From assembly GCA_937889795.1 (NCBI GenBank), contig CALBZH010000118.1, positions 1-5,313 on the forward strand: DNA of 5,313 nt. The letters are read 5' to 3'. The position numbers and the translations under genes were made by a program. The DNA comes from an uncultured Syntrophobacteraceae bacterium (lineage in GTDB: Bacteria > Desulfobacterota > Syntrophobacteria > Syntrophobacterales > Syntrophobacteraceae). Shown here in pieces: positions 1 through 5,313 of the stretch (position 1 is the first letter of the stretch; the number at the start of each line of letters is the position of its first letter). The notes beneath the pieces were generated by a model, which saw only the letters and a list, made by a program, of their open reading frames with translations, had not been told where the DNA came from and made no database searches.

Positions 1-125
1 CCAGACACCCGAGACCTTGGCTAACAGCAATCACCAACGGTCGTGAATTGCACCCCTGTTCCACGCTTACGGTCACGGTGCCGCTCGGGTGCTGAGCCTC
101 TGTGAACGATCATTTCTTTTTGGGA

Positions 126-308
126 TCACCGATCCCGCAGCTCGAAGACATTCAGGTGTGAATTCCCATCTTGGGCAGCACCCAACGGTTCACCACCACC
201 CACAGAAGAATAAGGCCGACGGGCCATAAGAACCCCCATTCCACGTGCACACTCCTTTGTGATCAGGCCTTTCGTATCAATCAGCAACCACCCCCTCTGA
301 ACCGGCAT
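126..308 (-). CDS. possible small protein of unknown function, 60 aa
   Basis: I do not recognise this ORF. It has an ATG start and a TGA stop and would encode a soluble 60-residue protein with one cysteine, a glycine-rich stretch near residues 37-43 (VGGGEPLG) and no membrane segment or signal peptide. A strong SD-like GGAGGA lies at 324-329, but 15 bases from the ATG, which is longer than usual. The motif GGAGGAGACA is shared exactly with the ribosome binding site of the FmdB-like gene upstream on the same strand. It lies 81 bases downstream of that gene, so co-transcription is possible. The stop codon sits within a short hairpin, GGGATC-ACC-GATCCC (122-136). Codon choice is less G/C-ending than in the larger genes. 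It may be a real small gene or a chance ORF; no homology could be tested. Confidence 0.3.
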   Translation of the reverse strand: MPVQRGWLLIDTKGLITKECARGMGVLMARRPYSSVGGGEPLGAAQDGNSHLNVFELRDR

Positions 309-359
309 GCCTTTCAGAGTGTCTCCTCCAGGACAGGGCGGTGAGACTGCTCGATGTTT

Positions 360-378
360 GCCCGACAGACTGCCGGGC
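360..378. repeat. imperfect inverted repeat downstream of the FmdB-like gene
   Basis: GCCCG (360-364) pairs with CGGGC (374-378), and after one A-C mismatch CAG pairs with CTG around a single central base. It begins 11 bases beyond the stop codon of the minus-strand FmdB-like gene. No T-run follows on either strand, so it is not a standard intrinsic terminator. It could stabilise the 3' end of that transcript, or be chance. Confidence 0.3.
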
Positions 379-389
379 GAATTTCATGC

Positions 390-593
390 TCAGCTGAACC
401 CTCTTGAAGGGGTGCATGCACTGCTTGCTTTTGATCCGCTGTCGGAGCCACAGCAGGTGGCGAACGTTGACATCAGCCGTTCCACCTCGGTCCCATTGCA
501 GCAGGGGCATTGGACGTCTTCGGGCTTGGAGGTCAATACGAGCGCCTCGAAGCAGGTGTCGCATTTCTTGCATCGGTATTCGTAAATGGGCAT
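390..593 (-). CDS. FmdB-family zinc ribbon protein, 67 aa
   Basis: The protein opens with MPIYEYRCKKCDTCFEAL, the hallmark of the FmdB / CxxC-CxxC-SSSS putative regulatory family. The knuckle cysteines are C8 and C11 (C14 also present) and C29 and C32 within QCPCC, consistent with one zinc ribbon. The usual VERLMSTF segment follows (37-44). The tail is rich in Ser, Gly and Cys (C47, C48, C60), as often seen in the family, and the length is typical. FmdB was named from a formamidase gene cluster and proposed to be a regulator. The biochemical role of most members is unknown, so a regulatory function here is only inference. The ATG is supported by AGGAGGA about 10 bases upstream (GGAGGA at 604-609). 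It lies 120 bases downstream of the carboxymuconolactone decarboxylase-like gene in the same direction and may share its transcript. Confidence 0.9.
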   Translation of the reverse strand: MPIYEYRCKKCDTCFEALVLTSKPEDVQCPCCNGTEVERLMSTFATCCGSDSGSKASSACTPSRGFS

Positions 594-713
594 TTTGACT
601 GTCTCCTCCTACGCAGCATGTCGCTTGCCAGATGTCCTCGACAGCATGATAAAGCACGATGCTCCACGAGGCGAGGGGGTATCTGCCGTTTTCCGTCGAC
701 CTTCGATCCTCGA

Positions 714-1109
714 TCAATCCTGGATGGGCCATTCGCCGCGATCGATCAGCACCGATTTCAGGGCCGCGAGAGCCGTGTTCATGGTGGGAAACCCGGCATA
801 GGTCGCCACCTGAAAGATTGTCTCCGCCAGCTTTCGAGCGGGCACGCCGACATTCAGGGCGCCGTGGAGATGAACCTTCAGCTCGTCGGTCTTCTGGAGT
901 GCAGCCAACGCGGCGACGGCGACCGTCTGCCGCTCGGGCAGCGAGAGGACGGTCCTGGAGTAGAGGTTTCCGGTGATGAACAGGGACAGGTCGCGTGCCA
1001 AGTCGGGATCGAACTCCTTCCAGAGCTGATAGGGGACTTCGAGCTTCACGGGCCCGGAAAACAGTTTGGCTGCGGTTGCCTTCGTCCTTTCGACTAGATC
1101 GTTGCTCAT
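714..1109 (-). CDS. carboxymuconolactone decarboxylase (CMD) family protein, 131 aa
   Basis: The core LPERQTVAVAALAALQ (58-72), HLHGALNVGV (80-89) and FQVATYAGFPTMNTAL (99-114) matches the CMD / AhpD-like all-alpha fold, which usually forms oligomers. Members include gamma-carboxymuconolactone decarboxylase (PcaC) and the alkylhydroperoxidase AhpD. AhpD-type enzymes need a CxxC pair near an ExxCxxCxxxH motif. This protein has no cysteine at all, so thiol peroxidase activity is excluded by sequence. The retained His-80/His-82 and the YAGFP segment are closer to PcaC-like proteins, but no aromatic degradation genes are nearby, so the substrate is unknown. The ATG at 1107-1109 is preceded by AAGGA (1117-1121) at 7 bases. 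It is transcribed divergently from the mrp-like gene. There is no signal peptide or membrane segment, so it should be cytoplasmic. Confidence 0.85.
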   Translation of the reverse strand: MSNDLVERTKATAAKLFSGPVKLEVPYQLWKEFDPDLARDLSLFITGNLYSRTVLSLPERQTVAVAALAALQKTDELKVHLHGALNVGVPARKLAETIFQVATYAGFPTMNTALAALKSVLIDRGEWPIQD

Positions 1110-1208
1110 GAATGTATCCTTCCCTCGTTCAGTCGGTCCAAGTGGGCAAAGCGTCGCATGGGTGTCTATATTGAGAAAGGCTGGAGCGGCCTTCGAGCGG
1201 GTCGTTGG

Positions 1209-1244
1209 CGCTCAGGATGCTGAGATTCTCCCATTTTCTGAGCG
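1209..1244. repeat. inverted repeat abutting the mrp promoter, possible operator
   Basis: CGCTCAG (1209-1215) is the reverse complement of CTGAGCG (1238-1244), and the right arm ends exactly at the base before the TTGACA -35 box. A third half-site, CTGAG (1220-1224), can pair with CTCAG (1211-1215) around a four-base loop. Arms this close to a promoter are where regulators often bind. The arms are short, so chance cannot be ruled out, and no regulator gene is in view. Confidence 0.35.
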
Positions 1245-1273
1245 TTGACAAGCAGGAAGATAGTCTTTAAGGT
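1245..1273 (+). promoter_or_regulatory. sigma70-type promoter for the mrp-transketolase operon
   Basis: A perfect TTGACA -35 box (1245-1250) is followed by an ideal 17-base spacer and TAAGGT (1268-1273), which keeps the three most conserved -10 positions (T1, A2, T6). The start of transcription would fall near 1280, giving a leader of about 50 bases before the ATG at 1333. It lies in the divergent intergenic region, facing the operon. Confidence 0.6.
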
Positions 1274-1319
1274 AGCCCAGCCTGAAAGCCGGCACGAAAC
1301 CCGTGAATATCGACCGAAT

Positions 1320-1325
1320 AAGGAG
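1320..1325 (+). promoter_or_regulatory. ribosome binding site that sets the mrp start
   Basis: AAGGAG lies 7 bases before the ATG at 1333. An in-frame GTG at 1303 would lengthen the protein by ten residues but has no SD sequence in front of it, and this AAGGAG would then lie inside the coding region. The ATG is therefore preferred. Confidence 0.8.
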
Positions 1326-1332
1326 CAGTTTG

Positions 1333-2217
1333 ATGAAATCGTGTGATCCCAAGTCCTGCGACACCTGTCCGGGCAAAGAGAAAATGTCCAAGGAAGAAAC
1401 CGTGCGATGCAAGCTCGCCCGGATCAAGCATAAGATCATCGTCATGAGCGGCAAGGGTGGCGTTGGAAAGAGCAGTGTGGCGGTGTACCTCGCGCTGGCG
1501 CTCGCGCAGAAGGACTTCAAGGTTGGCCTGATGGATATCGACCTCCACGGCCCCAGCATCCCCAAGATGCTCGGCCTGCGCGGCCCCCTCAACTTCACCA
1601 CGGACAACCAGATTCTGCCCCACGAATATCGCCCCAACCTCAAGGTGGTTTCCATCGAATCCATGATCGAGGACACGGATGCCGCCATCATCTGGCGCGG
1701 TCCTCTCAAGCACGGCGTTATTCAGCAGTTCCTGGCCGACTGCAAATGGGATGAGCTGGACTTTCTCGTGGTGGACTGCCCCCCGGGGACGGGTGACGAG
1801 CCCCTCAGCATCGCGCGGCTCATCCCCGAGGCTTCCGCCGTCATCGTGACCACGCCCCAGGAAATTGCGCTCTCGGATGTGCGCAAGTCCATCAACTTCT
1901 GCCGAAAGGTGAACTTGGAAGTGGCCGGGCTGGTGGAGAACATGTCAGGCCTCTTCTGCCCCCACTGCAATGAATTCATCCCGATCTTCCGGACGGGAGG
2001 CGGGCTCAAGACGGCAGAAGCCATGGAGCTCGATTACCTTGGGGCGCTTCCGTTCGACCCGGCCGTCGTGGAAGGCGGGGATTCCGGTCGCCCCGTGATC
2101 GAAGATGACGGCGAAACGCCGTTCAAGACAGCCGTCGCCGCTTTCGCGGAAAAGGTCCTTGTTCGTGCCAACGAGATCGCCGCCAGTGGGCTCGAGAAGG
2201 AAAAGACCCTCCACTAG
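1333..2217 (+). CDS. mrp: Mrp/NBP35 (ApbC) family iron-sulfur carrier P-loop ATPase, 294 aa
   Basis: This is a cytoplasmic ATPase of the MinD/Mrp group. Family members hold a [4Fe-4S] cluster transiently and pass it to apo-proteins. The deviant Walker A motif is GKGGVGKSS (40-48). The switch region DIDLHGPS (68-75) and the Walker B-like VVDCPPGTGDE (from about 146, D148) are intact. The CPHC motif (C209, C212), which bridges a cluster across the dimer, is also present. The N-terminus carries C4, C9, C12 and C26, resembling the extra N-terminal cluster of NBP35-type proteins and absent from short Mrp/ApbC forms. Length is normal for the family. It is the first gene of an operon, with the transketolase starting 28 bases after its stop. 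No cluster-assembly genes (isc, suf, nif) are in view, so its client is unknown. Confidence 0.95.
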   Translation: MKSCDPKSCDTCPGKEKMSKEETVRCKLARIKHKIIVMSGKGGVGKSSVAVYLALALAQKDFKVGLMDIDLHGPSIPKMLGLRGPLNFTTDNQILPHEYRPNLKVVSIESMIEDTDAAIIWRGPLKHGVIQQFLADCKWDELDFLVVDCPPGTGDEPLSIARLIPEASAVIVTTPQEIALSDVRKSINFCRKVNLEVAGLVENMSGLFCPHCNEFIPIFRTGGGLKTAEAMELDYLGALPFDPAVVEGGDSGRPVIEDDGETPFKTAVAAFAEKVLVRANEIAASGLEKEKTLH

Positions 2218-2245
2218 GTCTCAAAGCAAAGGAAGATGCCCGTCC

Positions 2246-4207
2246 ATGTTTCAAATCAGTCTTGACCAGACATCCCTGACCGACGCGCAGCGGCAGACGC
2301 TCCACGAGATGTGGCAGCGCTGCGTGCGGCGCATCCTTGTGAGCACCACGATCGCGGGAAGCGGTCATCCCGGCGGGTCTCTCTCGTCCCTCCACCTGGT
2401 GCTGCTCCTGTACAGCACGATGCGGCACCGACCGGACGACCCGTGCTGGGCGGATCGGGACAGGCTGCTGCCGAGCATGGGGCACATCAGCCCCTGCATC
2501 TACAGTGTGCTCGCCGAATTCGGGTATATCCCCGAAGACCGGCTCCTCCTCGAATTTCGCCATGCGGGGTCGTCCTTTGCGGGGCACGTGGAGTGCTGCG
2601 TTCCCGGGGTTGAGTGGAACACGGGAAACCTGGGGCAGGGATTGTCCGCCGGGGCAGGGATGGCCCTCGCTCTGAAGCTCAAGAACAGCCCGGCACGCGT
2701 GGCCGTTCTCATGGGCGACGGCGAGCAGCAGAAAGGGCAGATCGGCGAGGCACGCCGGTTCGCCGTGAAATACGAGCTGAACAACCTGTTCGGGATCGTC
2801 GATCGGAACCATCTGCAGATCGGCGGCAGCACCAACCAGGTCATGCCGCAGATGGTTCGGGCCGAGTATGTGGCGGCCCAGTGGAACACGCTCTACCTCG
2901 AAGACGGCCATGATGTGGACGCCATCTTCGACGCTTTGCGCCGCATCCGGCTGGGGAACGTGGAGGATCCCAGGCTCCCGTCGGTCATCGTGGCTCGCAC
3001 CGTGATGGGGAAGGGCATTTCCTTCATGGAGAACAAGGCCAAGTATCACGGGTCGGTCCTGAGCGAAACGGACGCCGCCGCGGCCTTGGAGGAGCTGGGG
3101 CTGGACAACCCCATCCTCGAGCTGAAACGGCAGCGGAAGACCCTCCTGGTGACGCACGCCCCCCACTGCATGCCGGCCGCCTACCCCTCGATCGATCCCG
3201 GCCATCCGCGGGACTACCCGACGGACAAGATGACGGACAACCGATCCGCCTATGGCAACGCCCTGGAGGATCTTGCCCGCTTGAACAACCTAGGCGAGGT
3301 GCCGGTTATCCTGGGCGTGAGCTGCGACCTGGAAGGGTCGGTCAAGATGAATGGCTTCCACCATGTCAATCCGAAGGCGTTCTATGAGTGCGGCATCCAG
3401 GAGCACCATGCCGCGACCCTGGCAGGGGCGGCGAGCAAGGAAGGATTCGTTTGCTTTTTTAGTACGTTCGGGGTTTTCGCTGTCTGCGAGACGTATAACC
3501 AGCACCGTTTGAACGACATCAACGACACGCAGCTCAAAATCGTGAGCACCCATCTTGGACTCGATGTGGGGGAGGACGGCCAGACCCACCAGTGCATCGA
3601 CTACCTCGGGCTGCTGCAGAACCTGTACGGCTTTTCGATTTTCATGCCCGCCGATCCGGGCCAGACGGACCGCATCGTCAGGCACGTGGCCGCGCATCGG
3701 GGGAACTTCTTCGTCGGGATGGGCCGATCCAAGACGCCGCTCATCACGGACGATCAGGGAACGCCCCTGTACGGCGGCTCCTATCGATTCATGCCCGGCA
3801 AGGCTGATTGGGTGCGCGAAGGCGGCCATGGCGCCATCGTGGCCTATGGCGCGACGATGCACTACTCCGTGAGCGCCGCCCGTGAGCTGGCCGAGAAGCA
3901 CGGTCTGCGGCTGGCGGTTCTGAACGTCGCCTCCATCAAGCCCATCGACGTGGACGCGGTCCTGAAAGCTGCCGAGACCGGGCTGATCCTAACGGTGGAG
4001 GACCACAACCCCGACACGGGCCTCGGGGCCAGGGTCGCGACCGTGATCGCCGATGCCGGGATCTCCTGCCGCCTCATCCGCCTCGGCGTCAAAACCTACG
4101 GCTTGTCGGGAAAACCGGAGGACCTCTACCGAATCGAAGGCCTGGACAAGGACGGCATCATCGCCAGCGTCCTGGAAGCTCAAGCAAAAGGCTGGCTGAA
4201 GTCTTAA
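2246..4207 (+). CDS. tkt: transketolase, full length, 653 aa
   Basis: This ThDP- and Mg-dependent enzyme moves two-carbon ketol units between sugar phosphates in the non-oxidative pentose phosphate or Calvin-type cycles. In the N-terminal ThDP domain, H41 (SGHPGG), H80 (SMGH) and H114 (GHVE) are present. The metal motif is GDGEQQKG (157-164) with N188 in IVDRNHLQI, and H268 follows MGKGISFMEN. The pyrimidine domain, from about 331, has R333-S334, catalytic E386 (GIQEH) and GEDGQTHQ (442-449, D444 and H448). R494 is in GRSK. A C-terminal transketolase domain begins near 525. By motif alignment these match the active-site and phosphate-binding residues of E. coli transketolase, so it should be active. 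The ATG at 2246 is preferred although AAAGGAAG (2228-2235) lies slightly far from it; the frame stays open upstream but would overlap mrp. It shares 50 bases at its 3' end with the convergent gene. Confidence 0.95.
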   Translation: MFQISLDQTSLTDAQRQTLHEMWQRCVRRILVSTTIAGSGHPGGSLSSLHLVLLLYSTMRHRPDDPCWADRDRLLPSMGHISPCIYSVLAEFGYIPEDRLLLEFRHAGSSFAGHVECCVPGVEWNTGNLGQGLSAGAGMALALKLKNSPARVAVLMGDGEQQKGQIGEARRFAVKYELNNLFGIVDRNHLQIGGSTNQVMPQMVRAEYVAAQWNTLYLEDGHDVDAIFDALRRIRLGNVEDPRLPSVIVARTVMGKGISFMENKAKYHGSVLSETDAAAALEELGLDNPILELKRQRKTLLVTHAPHCMPAAYPSIDPGHPRDYPTDKMTDNRSAYGNALEDLARLNNLGEVPVILGVSCDLEGSVKMNGFHHVNPKAFYECGIQEHHAATLAGAASKEGFVCFFSTFGVFAVCETYNQHRLNDINDTQLKIVSTHLGLDVGEDGQTHQCIDYLGLLQNLYGFSIFMPADPGQTDRIVRHVAAHRGNFFVGMGRSKTPLITDDQGTPLYGGSYRFMPGKADWVREGGHGAIVAYGATMHYSVSAARELAEKHGLRLAVLNVASIKPIDVDAVLKAAETGLILTVEDHNPDTGLGARVATVIADAGISCRLIRLGVKTYGLSGKPEDLYRIEGLDKDGIIASVLEAQAKGWLKS

Positions 4208-4994
4208 CGGTCTCATTGAAGAAAGCGGGATCGACGAGCGTGCCGAGCGAGGCGAGACACTCGGCGCCTCCGCCGGTCGTGCCATGGATCTCGGAAAGGT
4301 CTGGAACCACGAGAGCTCCCAGCGGCTGCGTGCTCCGGTGACGGAGCAGCAGCCGCTTTTTTGTTGCCAGAAGGGGATGGGCAAACAGCCGAGTCAAACG
4401 ATTCTGCCACCACAGGCACCGTTTGATTCGATGCGGGCGGGGCAGAATCGGCGCCTCGAGAGCTTCCAGAAGCGAGTGGAAGAGCCGAATGATCTCGTCG
4501 ATCAGTGTGCCTTCGGTGGGAAGCTTTGCGAGCAAGGTAAGGTAGCCGTCGCGTGGGCCGCGTCGTTCGAGCCAGATCGCCTCGAGGCCGCTCTCGATGA
4601 AGTGGTGGCATTCACCCGCAGGGAGCCCCACAGCGGCGCATGGGCCGAACGGGGGACGGCTGAGACGGTTGATGAGTGGATGCCAGAAGCGATCCGCCAA
4701 AAAATGACAGGCAAGGCCCAGCACCCAGGCTTCCGCTGCTCCCGAGAGCCCTTCCTGATCCCGCATCCACCGCTTCAACCGCTCGAAGCCGTCCGGACGC
4801 TCCAAAACATGCAAGGCCCGTCCGACCCGTTTCATGGTGAAGGTGGGCAGGTCGTAAAAGAGGTGGTCCGGCCAGAGAGTCCCGAGCCGGTAGGCCGCTT
4901 TCTCCCGAGGCGAGAAGGACCGGAGGGCCTGGGAACAAGTCAGGGACTGGAGAGCTTCGTCCGCAAGCAAGAGGTGATGACGTTCCTTTGGCAT
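4158..4994 (-). CDS. zinc-dependent phospholipase C-fold protein, 278 aa
   Basis: The pattern of histidines and acids fits the zinc-dependent phospholipase C / S1-P1 nuclease-like fold (Zn_dep_PLPC family). Candidate metal ligands are H6/H7 in ERHHLLLADEAL, D43-H44 in WPDHLFYDLP, H62, then H97, D101 and H105 in GLACHFLADRFWHP, and H130/H131 with E134 in ECHHFIESGLEA. Clostridial phospholipases C are secreted, but this protein has no signal peptide or membrane segment, so it is probably cytoplasmic and its substrate is unknown. The ATG at 4992-4994 follows AAGGA (5004-5008) with a 9-base gap. The family-like part ends near residue 205. The remaining tail crosses the opposing operon's terminator and ends antisense to the last 50 bases of the transketolase, so it may be a read-through extension. 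An upstream extended -10 promoter is likely. Confidence 0.75.
   Translation of the reverse strand: MPKERHHLLLADEALQSLTCSQALRSFSPREKAAYRLGTLWPDHLFYDLPTFTMKRVGRALHVLERPDGFERLKRWMRDQEGLSGAAEAWVLGLACHFLADRFWHPLINRLSRPPFGPCAAVGLPAGECHHFIESGLEAIWLERRGPRDGYLTLLAKLPTEGTLIDEIIRLFHSLLEALEAPILPRPHRIKRCLWWQNRLTRLFAHPLLATKKRLLLRHRSTQPLGALVVPDLSEIHGTTGGGAECLASLGTLVDPAFFNETVKTSASLLLELPGRWR
4321..4362 (+). terminator. intrinsic terminator of the mrp-transketolase operon
   Basis: AGCGGCTGC (4321-4329) pairs with GCAGCCGCT (4349-4357), and after one bulged G, TGCTCC (4331-4336) pairs with GGAGCA (4343-4348) around the loop GGTGAC. Six T residues (4357-4362) follow. This is a 15-pair GC-rich stem with a U-tail, 113 bases beyond the transketolase stop. 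There is no A-run before the stem, so it works in the plus direction only. It lies antisense within the coding region of the convergent gene. Confidence 0.9.
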
Positions 4995-5026
4995 CGGACC
5001 TGGTCCTTCGGTCTAGTCAAAACGTA

Positions 5027-5087
5027 CTGACTGGGACTGATTACGCTGCGTAGGTCACGCAAACCAGTCAGGGGCAACGGACGCCCC
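5027..5087 (-). promoter_or_regulatory. structured 5' leader of the phospholipase-like gene
   Basis: CTGACTGG (5027-5034) is the exact reverse complement of CCAGTCAG (5064-5071). Inside it TGCGT (5047-5051) pairs with ACGCA (5057-5061) around a five-base loop, giving a stem, an asymmetric internal loop and a second stem. Next to it GGGGC (5071-5075) pairs with GCCCC (5083-5087). In the minus-strand transcript these would form two consecutive hairpins at the 5' end, ending about 20 bases before the ribosome binding site. It could be an RNA element or a DNA operator. It matches no riboswitch class that I recognise. Confidence 0.4.
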
Positions 5088-5089
5088 CC

Positions 5090-5098
5090 ATCATAGCA
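5090..5098 (-). promoter_or_regulatory. extended -10 promoter for the phospholipase-like gene
   Basis: Read on the minus strand, this is TGCTATGAT: a TGn extension joined to TATGAT, five of six matches to the -10 consensus. No good -35 box is visible at 17-18 bases, which is tolerated by extended -10 promoters. Transcription would start near 5083, giving a leader of about 90 bases that contains the nested inverted repeats. Confidence 0.45.
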
Positions 5099-5132
5099 TT
5101 CGTTCAGTCCGTCCTGTAATAATCCCATCGGT

Positions 5133-5300
5133 ATGGACACAGTTCAAGAGGTGGCTCATCGGGTTTCGCCCGCGACCCGCTCTTATTACGATGCCACTGA
5201 CGAAGCGGCTCCACAAGTGAATATCAACGATGCGTTTCCAGGTCATATCTCCATGTCGTTGACACCCAAAGAGTCTACCGGTAGAGTTCCACTGAGCTGA
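5133..5300 (+). CDS. doubtful small ORF, 55 aa
   Basis: An ATG-to-TGA frame encodes a polar 55-residue peptide starting MDTVQEVAHRVSPATRSYYD, with no membrane segment and no cysteine. I do not recognise it. There is no SD sequence in front of it. A TGTAATAAT -10-like string (5115-5123) ends 9 bases before the ATG, which would allow an almost leaderless transcript. Against it, a strong promoter and palindrome for a further gene lie inside its 3' end. It may be a chance ORF. Confidence 0.2.
   Translation: MDTVQEVAHRVSPATRSYYDATDEAAPQVNINDAFPGHISMSLTPKESTGRVPLS
5259..5287 (+). promoter_or_regulatory. sigma70-type promoter for a gene beyond the right edge
   Basis: TTGACA (5259-5264), a 17-base spacer and TAGAGT (5282-5287, four of six -10 matches) form a near-ideal promoter. 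Transcription would start near 5294, about 12 bases before the SD-like GAAGG at 5306-5310, so the promoted gene should begin just past position 5313. Confidence 0.55.
5274..5285. promoter_or_regulatory. 12-base perfect palindrome, probable operator
   Basis: TCTACCGGTAGA equals its own reverse complement. It covers the end of the spacer and the first four bases of the -10 box of the rightward promoter, a position where a bound repressor would block RNA polymerase. The central CG pair with TACCGGTA around it resembles operators of LacI/GalR-family repressors such as the gluconate repressor GntR. That family assignment is inference only. Confidence 0.5.
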
Positions 5301-5313
5301 TTGTTGAAGGCAG

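Larger units (their letters stand above)
4995..5313. other. 319-base region without a recognised gene
   Basis: From left to right it holds the ribosome binding site and structured leader of the phospholipase-like gene, that gene's extended -10 promoter on the minus strand, a doubtful 55-codon plus-strand ORF, and a plus-strand sigma70-type promoter with a palindrome. GAAGG at 5306-5310 could be the ribosome binding site of a rightward gene starting just outside the window. Confidence 0.6.

Noticed and set aside
6..91. Inverted repeat CACCCGAG (6-13) and CTCGGGTG (84-91)
   Set aside because: Eight-base arms 70 bases apart with no associated promoter or gene are within chance expectation.
122..136. 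Hairpin GGGATC-ACC-GATCCC as a terminator
   Set aside because: On the minus strand it is followed by A residues, and on the plus strand the T-run precedes it, so neither orientation is a valid terminator.
645..650. TATCAT on the minus strand as a -10 box for the FmdB-like gene
   Set aside because: The sequence 17 bases upstream matches the -35 consensus at only three of six positions and there is no TGn extension.
277..732. 151-residue minus-strand ORF across the FmdB-like gene
   Set aside because: It is an out-of-phase frame on the same strand as a clearly recognisable FmdB protein and shows no family features.
1165..1170. TATAGA on the minus strand as a -10 box for the CMD-like gene
   Set aside because: No acceptable -35 box or TGn extension is found at the right distance.
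1303..1332. GTG start for mrp at 1303
   Set aside because: No SD sequence precedes it, while AAGGAG lies 7 bases before the ATG at 1333.
2105..2245. Upstream extension of the transketolase frame by 47 codons
   Set aside because: It would overlap the end of mrp by over 100 bases, has an Arg/Ser/Pro-rich composition typical of an out-of-frame shadow, and lacks transketolase similarity. The ATG at 2246 fits the family N-terminus.
2123..3205. 360-residue antisense ORF within transketolase
   Set aside because: A long open antisense frame is expected opposite a GC-rich gene with strong codon bias, and its composition is shadow-like.
4242..4265. GCCGAG/CTCGGC inverted repeat just after transketolase as a terminator
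   Set aside because: The stem is only six pairs with a 12-base loop and no T-run; the much stronger terminator lies at 4321-4362.
4284..5030. 248-residue plus-strand ORF opposite the phospholipase-like gene
   Set aside because: The minus strand carries a coherent metal-binding motif set with a good ribosome binding site. The plus-strand frame starts upstream of a strong terminator stem and shows no recognisable motif.

Overview
The window reads as an ordinary chromosomal segment of a GC-rich bacterium (roughly 60% GC by eye, with codons often ending in G or C in the larger genes). The NBP35-type Mrp protein with an N-terminal cysteine cluster and the FmdB-like zinc ribbon would fit an anaerobe such as a member of the Desulfobacterota. 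That placement is an inference from gene style; no rRNA or other marker gene is present.

Layout, left to right. Positions 1-125 hold nothing I can name. A possible 60-residue small gene (126-308, minus) is followed by two recognisable minus-strand genes: a 67-residue FmdB-family zinc ribbon protein (390-593) and a 131-residue, cysteine-free carboxymuconolactone decarboxylase-like protein (714-1109). A 223-base divergent spacer (1110-1332) carries a good sigma70-type promoter reading right and a dyad that abuts its -35 box. The rightward operon is a Mrp/NBP35 iron-sulfur carrier ATPase (1333-2217) followed after 28 bases by a full-length transketolase (2246-4207). It ends at a strong intrinsic terminator (4321-4362). 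A convergent gene (4158-4994, minus) encodes a 278-residue protein of the zinc-dependent phospholipase C fold. Its 3' end overlaps the transketolase by 50 bases and carries the terminator antisense inside its coding sequence.

The last 319 bases (4995-5313) contain no recognised gene but are rich in signals. They hold an extended -10 promoter for the phospholipase-like gene, a leader with nested inverted repeats, a doubtful 55-codon ORF, and a TTGACA-N17-TAGAGT promoter with a perfect 12-base palindrome over its -10 box. That promoter points to a gene just beyond the right edge, and an SD-like GAAGG lies three bases from the end.

How the genes work together: Mrp and transketolase are probably co-transcribed, but no pathway obviously links iron-sulfur cluster delivery to a ThDP enzyme of sugar-phosphate metabolism, so this may be simple housekeeping co-transcription. 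I see no mobile element, CRISPR array, tRNA, rRNA or defence system. The points most worth a second look are the structured leader, the operator-like palindromes and the terminator inside an antisense gene. I found no convincing evidence of an undescribed multi-gene system.
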